A stretch of DNA of 64,000 nucleotides, from positions 32,492,484-32,556,483 of the forward strand of contig CM062291.1 in assembly GCA_031216915.1 (NCBI GenBank), in the 5' to 3' direction. Source of the DNA: Pictodentalium vernedei. Its lineage: Eukaryota > Mollusca > Scaphopoda > Dentaliida > Dentaliidae. This document shows positions 62,298-64,000 of the stretch, piece after piece (the stretch's first letter is position 1; each line of letters opens with the position of its first letter). The translations under genes were made by a program, and so were the position numbers. The notes beneath the pieces were generated by a model. That model saw only the letters and a list, made by a program, of their open reading frames with translations. It was not told the origin of the DNA and did no database searches.

Positions 62298-63185
62298 TCA
62301 TGGCTCTGTGTCATTTATTAGCTCACAATTCAAGCAGGAAACCCCTCTGCAATCTGAGCAAATGTTTGTGCAAACAACACCATATTGTCTGCATGAACGG
62401 TTTTTTCGTGGGCAGGCCATTTTACAGCCACATTTAATGATTTTCATCAGCTGTGGTGGTACTATTTGTTTGGTCATCTCAATCAGCATCATTCCTTGTT
62501 CGGTTATCCGCCAGCCCCAACTTAAGGGATCCAATACATTGTCTCCTCTCCACTCCTATACTTGATAATATATCCGAAGTACATATTTGTGTGCAGCATC
62601 TGAAGTGGGTCCAAGAGTTTCAGCTTGACAGTTTGACGAGTCGGCCCTGAAATTTTCTCATAGTATTTACAAGACCGAAGCTCATCCAAAGTGTTCTCAT
62701 GTTTTGCACCAAGGAGAAGAAGTAGAATTTTTTCCCCAGCTTGTAATATGTCTTGTCTCTCTGACAAAGGCGATGAAAGAATTCTCAAAAGACTTCTGGA
62801 TTTTTCAAAAAATTTTGCAATACTGTACAGGATCCAACAGAATGCAATCTTGATACGGTGTCAAAACCACACAATGCATGAATTGCAAGAATTTACTGTG
62901 TCAGCTCATCGCCCAGTAACAGCTTGGACTTCTTGATGTCGAAAGCAGTTTTACTGGCACTGGAGTACAGATACACTGCTGGATGGTGAAGTGATGAATT
63001 GTAGTGCCACAGGAGAAGAACCAACAGATCAGTGTCTTCCCCAACAAGTGTTACAGCACAGTTCCTTGCCTGCCTCAGGGCACTGGATACAATATCCACA
63101 TCTGCAATTCCATCTGAATGCATGACGTTGATGCCAGAATCTGACAGTTGGTTCCCATATTCTTTTAAAATTTTGTCTTCTCCAG
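62298..63185 (-). pseudogene. PIN-like / CXC-domain protein gene copy, frameshifted
   Basis: On the minus strand the parts are in order. GINVMHSDGIADVDIVSSAL and CAVTLVGEDTDLLVLLL (about 63020-63140) form a PIN/FEN-like acidic core. LAIHALCGFDTVSRLHSVG (about 62830-62890) is the usual 'HAhoGCDThS' motif. QAGEKILLLLLGAKHENTLD and LRSCKYYEKI (about 62640-62745) follow. The end LSWGWRITEQG, then KIIKCGCKMACPRKNRSCRQ and YGVVCTNICSDCRGVSC (62300-62530), is a CXC-type Cys-rich domain. This architecture is met in many unnamed multicopy invertebrate gene models, and its function is unknown. At least two shifts or stops break it. The 5' part is replaced by a dispersed repeat at 63180. No intron is evident. 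Confidence 0.8.
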
Positions 63186-63500
63186 AGCCACCAGTTAAAA
63201 TCGTTTGATATTTGGTATAGGACATCCTTGCGTGGGGGGTCAAGTTCATTCAAATAAAAACCCTGTGTTACTTTTTAGGCACCCAATGGGAGCGCAAATT
63301 TTAACTTTGTGGAAAAGAAAAGAGGAACATTCTTTAAAATCTTCTCCAGAACTACTATTCAGAACCTTTTGATATTTGGAATGCAACACTCTTGGGGGCT
63401 CAGATTCGCGTTTGTTCAAAATGAGTCCCTGGATTCATATTTGGGCTCCCTATGGTATACAATATCCTTAGGGAGGTCAAACTCATATCTGAGCTCAGAT
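63180..63500. repeat. Dispersed repeat ('GATATTTGGTATA' family)
   Basis: TTGATATTTGGTATAGGACATCC, GGTCAAGTTCATTCAAAT, TTGATATTTGGAATGCAAC. Its left edge cuts the PIN/CXC relic and its right part grades into the satellite. Confidence 0.7.
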
Positions 63501-64000
63501 TCAAGTTTGTTCAAGTTAAACCCCTAGCTTGATAGTCAGGTTCCAGTTTGTTCAAGTTAAACCCCAAGGTTGATAGTCAGATTCCAGTTTGTTCAAGTTA
63601 AACCCCTAGGTTGATAGTCAGATTCCGTCTTCTTCAAGTTAAACCCCTAGGTTGATAGTCAGATTCCAGTTTGTTAAGTTAAACCCCAAGGTTGATAGTC
63701 AGATTCCAGTTTGTTCAAGTTAAACCCCTAGGTTGATAGTCAGATTCCGTCTTCTTCAAGTTAAACCCCTAGGTTGATAGTCAGATTCCAGTTTGTTAAG
63801 TTAAACCCCAAGGTTGATAGTCAGATTCCAGTTTGTTCAAGTTAAACCCCTAGGTTGATAGTCAGATTCCGTCTTCTTCAAGTTAAACCCCTAGGTTGAT
63901 AGTCAGATTCCAGTTTGTTAAGTTAAACCCCAAGGTTGATAGTCAGATTCCAGTTTGTTCAAGTTAAACCCCTAGGTTGATAGTCAGATTCCGTCTTCTT
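63490..64000 (+). repeat. Satellite: 41-bp monomers in a 122-bp higher-order unit
   Basis: The monomers are GATTCCAGTTTGTTCAAG.., GATTCCGTCTTCTTCAAG.. and GATTCCAGTTTGTTAAG.., each followed by TTAAACCCC..GTTGATAGTCA. The order of three repeats exactly every 122 bp (GATTCCGTCTT at 63621, 63743, 63865, 63987). The array runs past the window edge. It evolved from the phrase CAGATTCAAGTTTGTTCAAG of the adjoining dispersed repeat. Confidence 0.95.

Overview
The window is metazoan nuclear DNA. It is AT-rich, has GT-AG introns of 3 to 14 kb, and is filled with transposable elements at many stages of decay. It contains no prokaryotic or viral gene structure. Dispersed repeats of the 'feeling for GTCAAGGTCACAGTGACC', 'AAATTCAAGATGG' and 'GCTCAACTTTGGCGAAG' kinds, plus tRNA- and 5S-headed SINEs sharing one body, suggest a marine invertebrate. 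A lophotrochozoan (mollusc or brachiopod-like) is my best guess, but the species cannot be fixed from the sequence.

One conserved host gene runs left to right through most of the window: IMP3, the S4-domain U3 snoRNP protein. Five of its exons are visible at 8658-8732, 19596-19675, 33544-33595, 36888-36960 and 47193-47219. All have matching splice phases and together give the C-terminal ~100 residues and the stop codon. The N-terminal exons were not found and are probably upstream of base 1. About 47 kb is therefore mostly IMP3 intron. No other secure host gene was found downstream of 47.2 kb. The exceptions are a weak secreted or membrane-like ORF (48650-48988, minus) and a broken PIN-like/CXC-domain gene copy (62298-63185, minus).

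Layout. 1-8657: intron or upstream sequence with SINEs, a nested hAT element, 335-bp repeats and palindromic TTAA elements. 8658-15150: IMP3 exon followed by a minisatellite made of copies of that exon's own 3' end and 5' splice site. The array was split by a TTAA element (8823-9884) and by a CR1/jockey-like LINE (about 10436-14084). 16-19.6 kb: nested TA and TTAA elements and a mariner transposase relic. 19.7-33.5 kb: hAT-like MITEs, a SINE, and an almost complete DIRS1-like tyrosine-recombinase retrotransposon (23639-30046) with inverted terminal repeats and an internal complementary region. 33.6-36.9 kb: short intron with a complete but decayed Tc1-like element (34777-36311). 37-47.2 kb: last intron, with many palindromic elements, a 5S-headed SINE and a 2.5-kb degenerate array. 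47.2-64 kb: more MITEs, SINEs and the PIN/CXC relic, ending in a 122-bp higher-order tandem repeat that runs off the edge.

Two patterns stand out. The first is the exon-derived splice-donor minisatellite, which places about 30 decoy donors in one intron. The second is that many unrelated non-autonomous families (TTAA, TA and 8-bp target-site types) carry a long, nearly perfect palindrome at their exact centre, and the two arms co-vary between copies.
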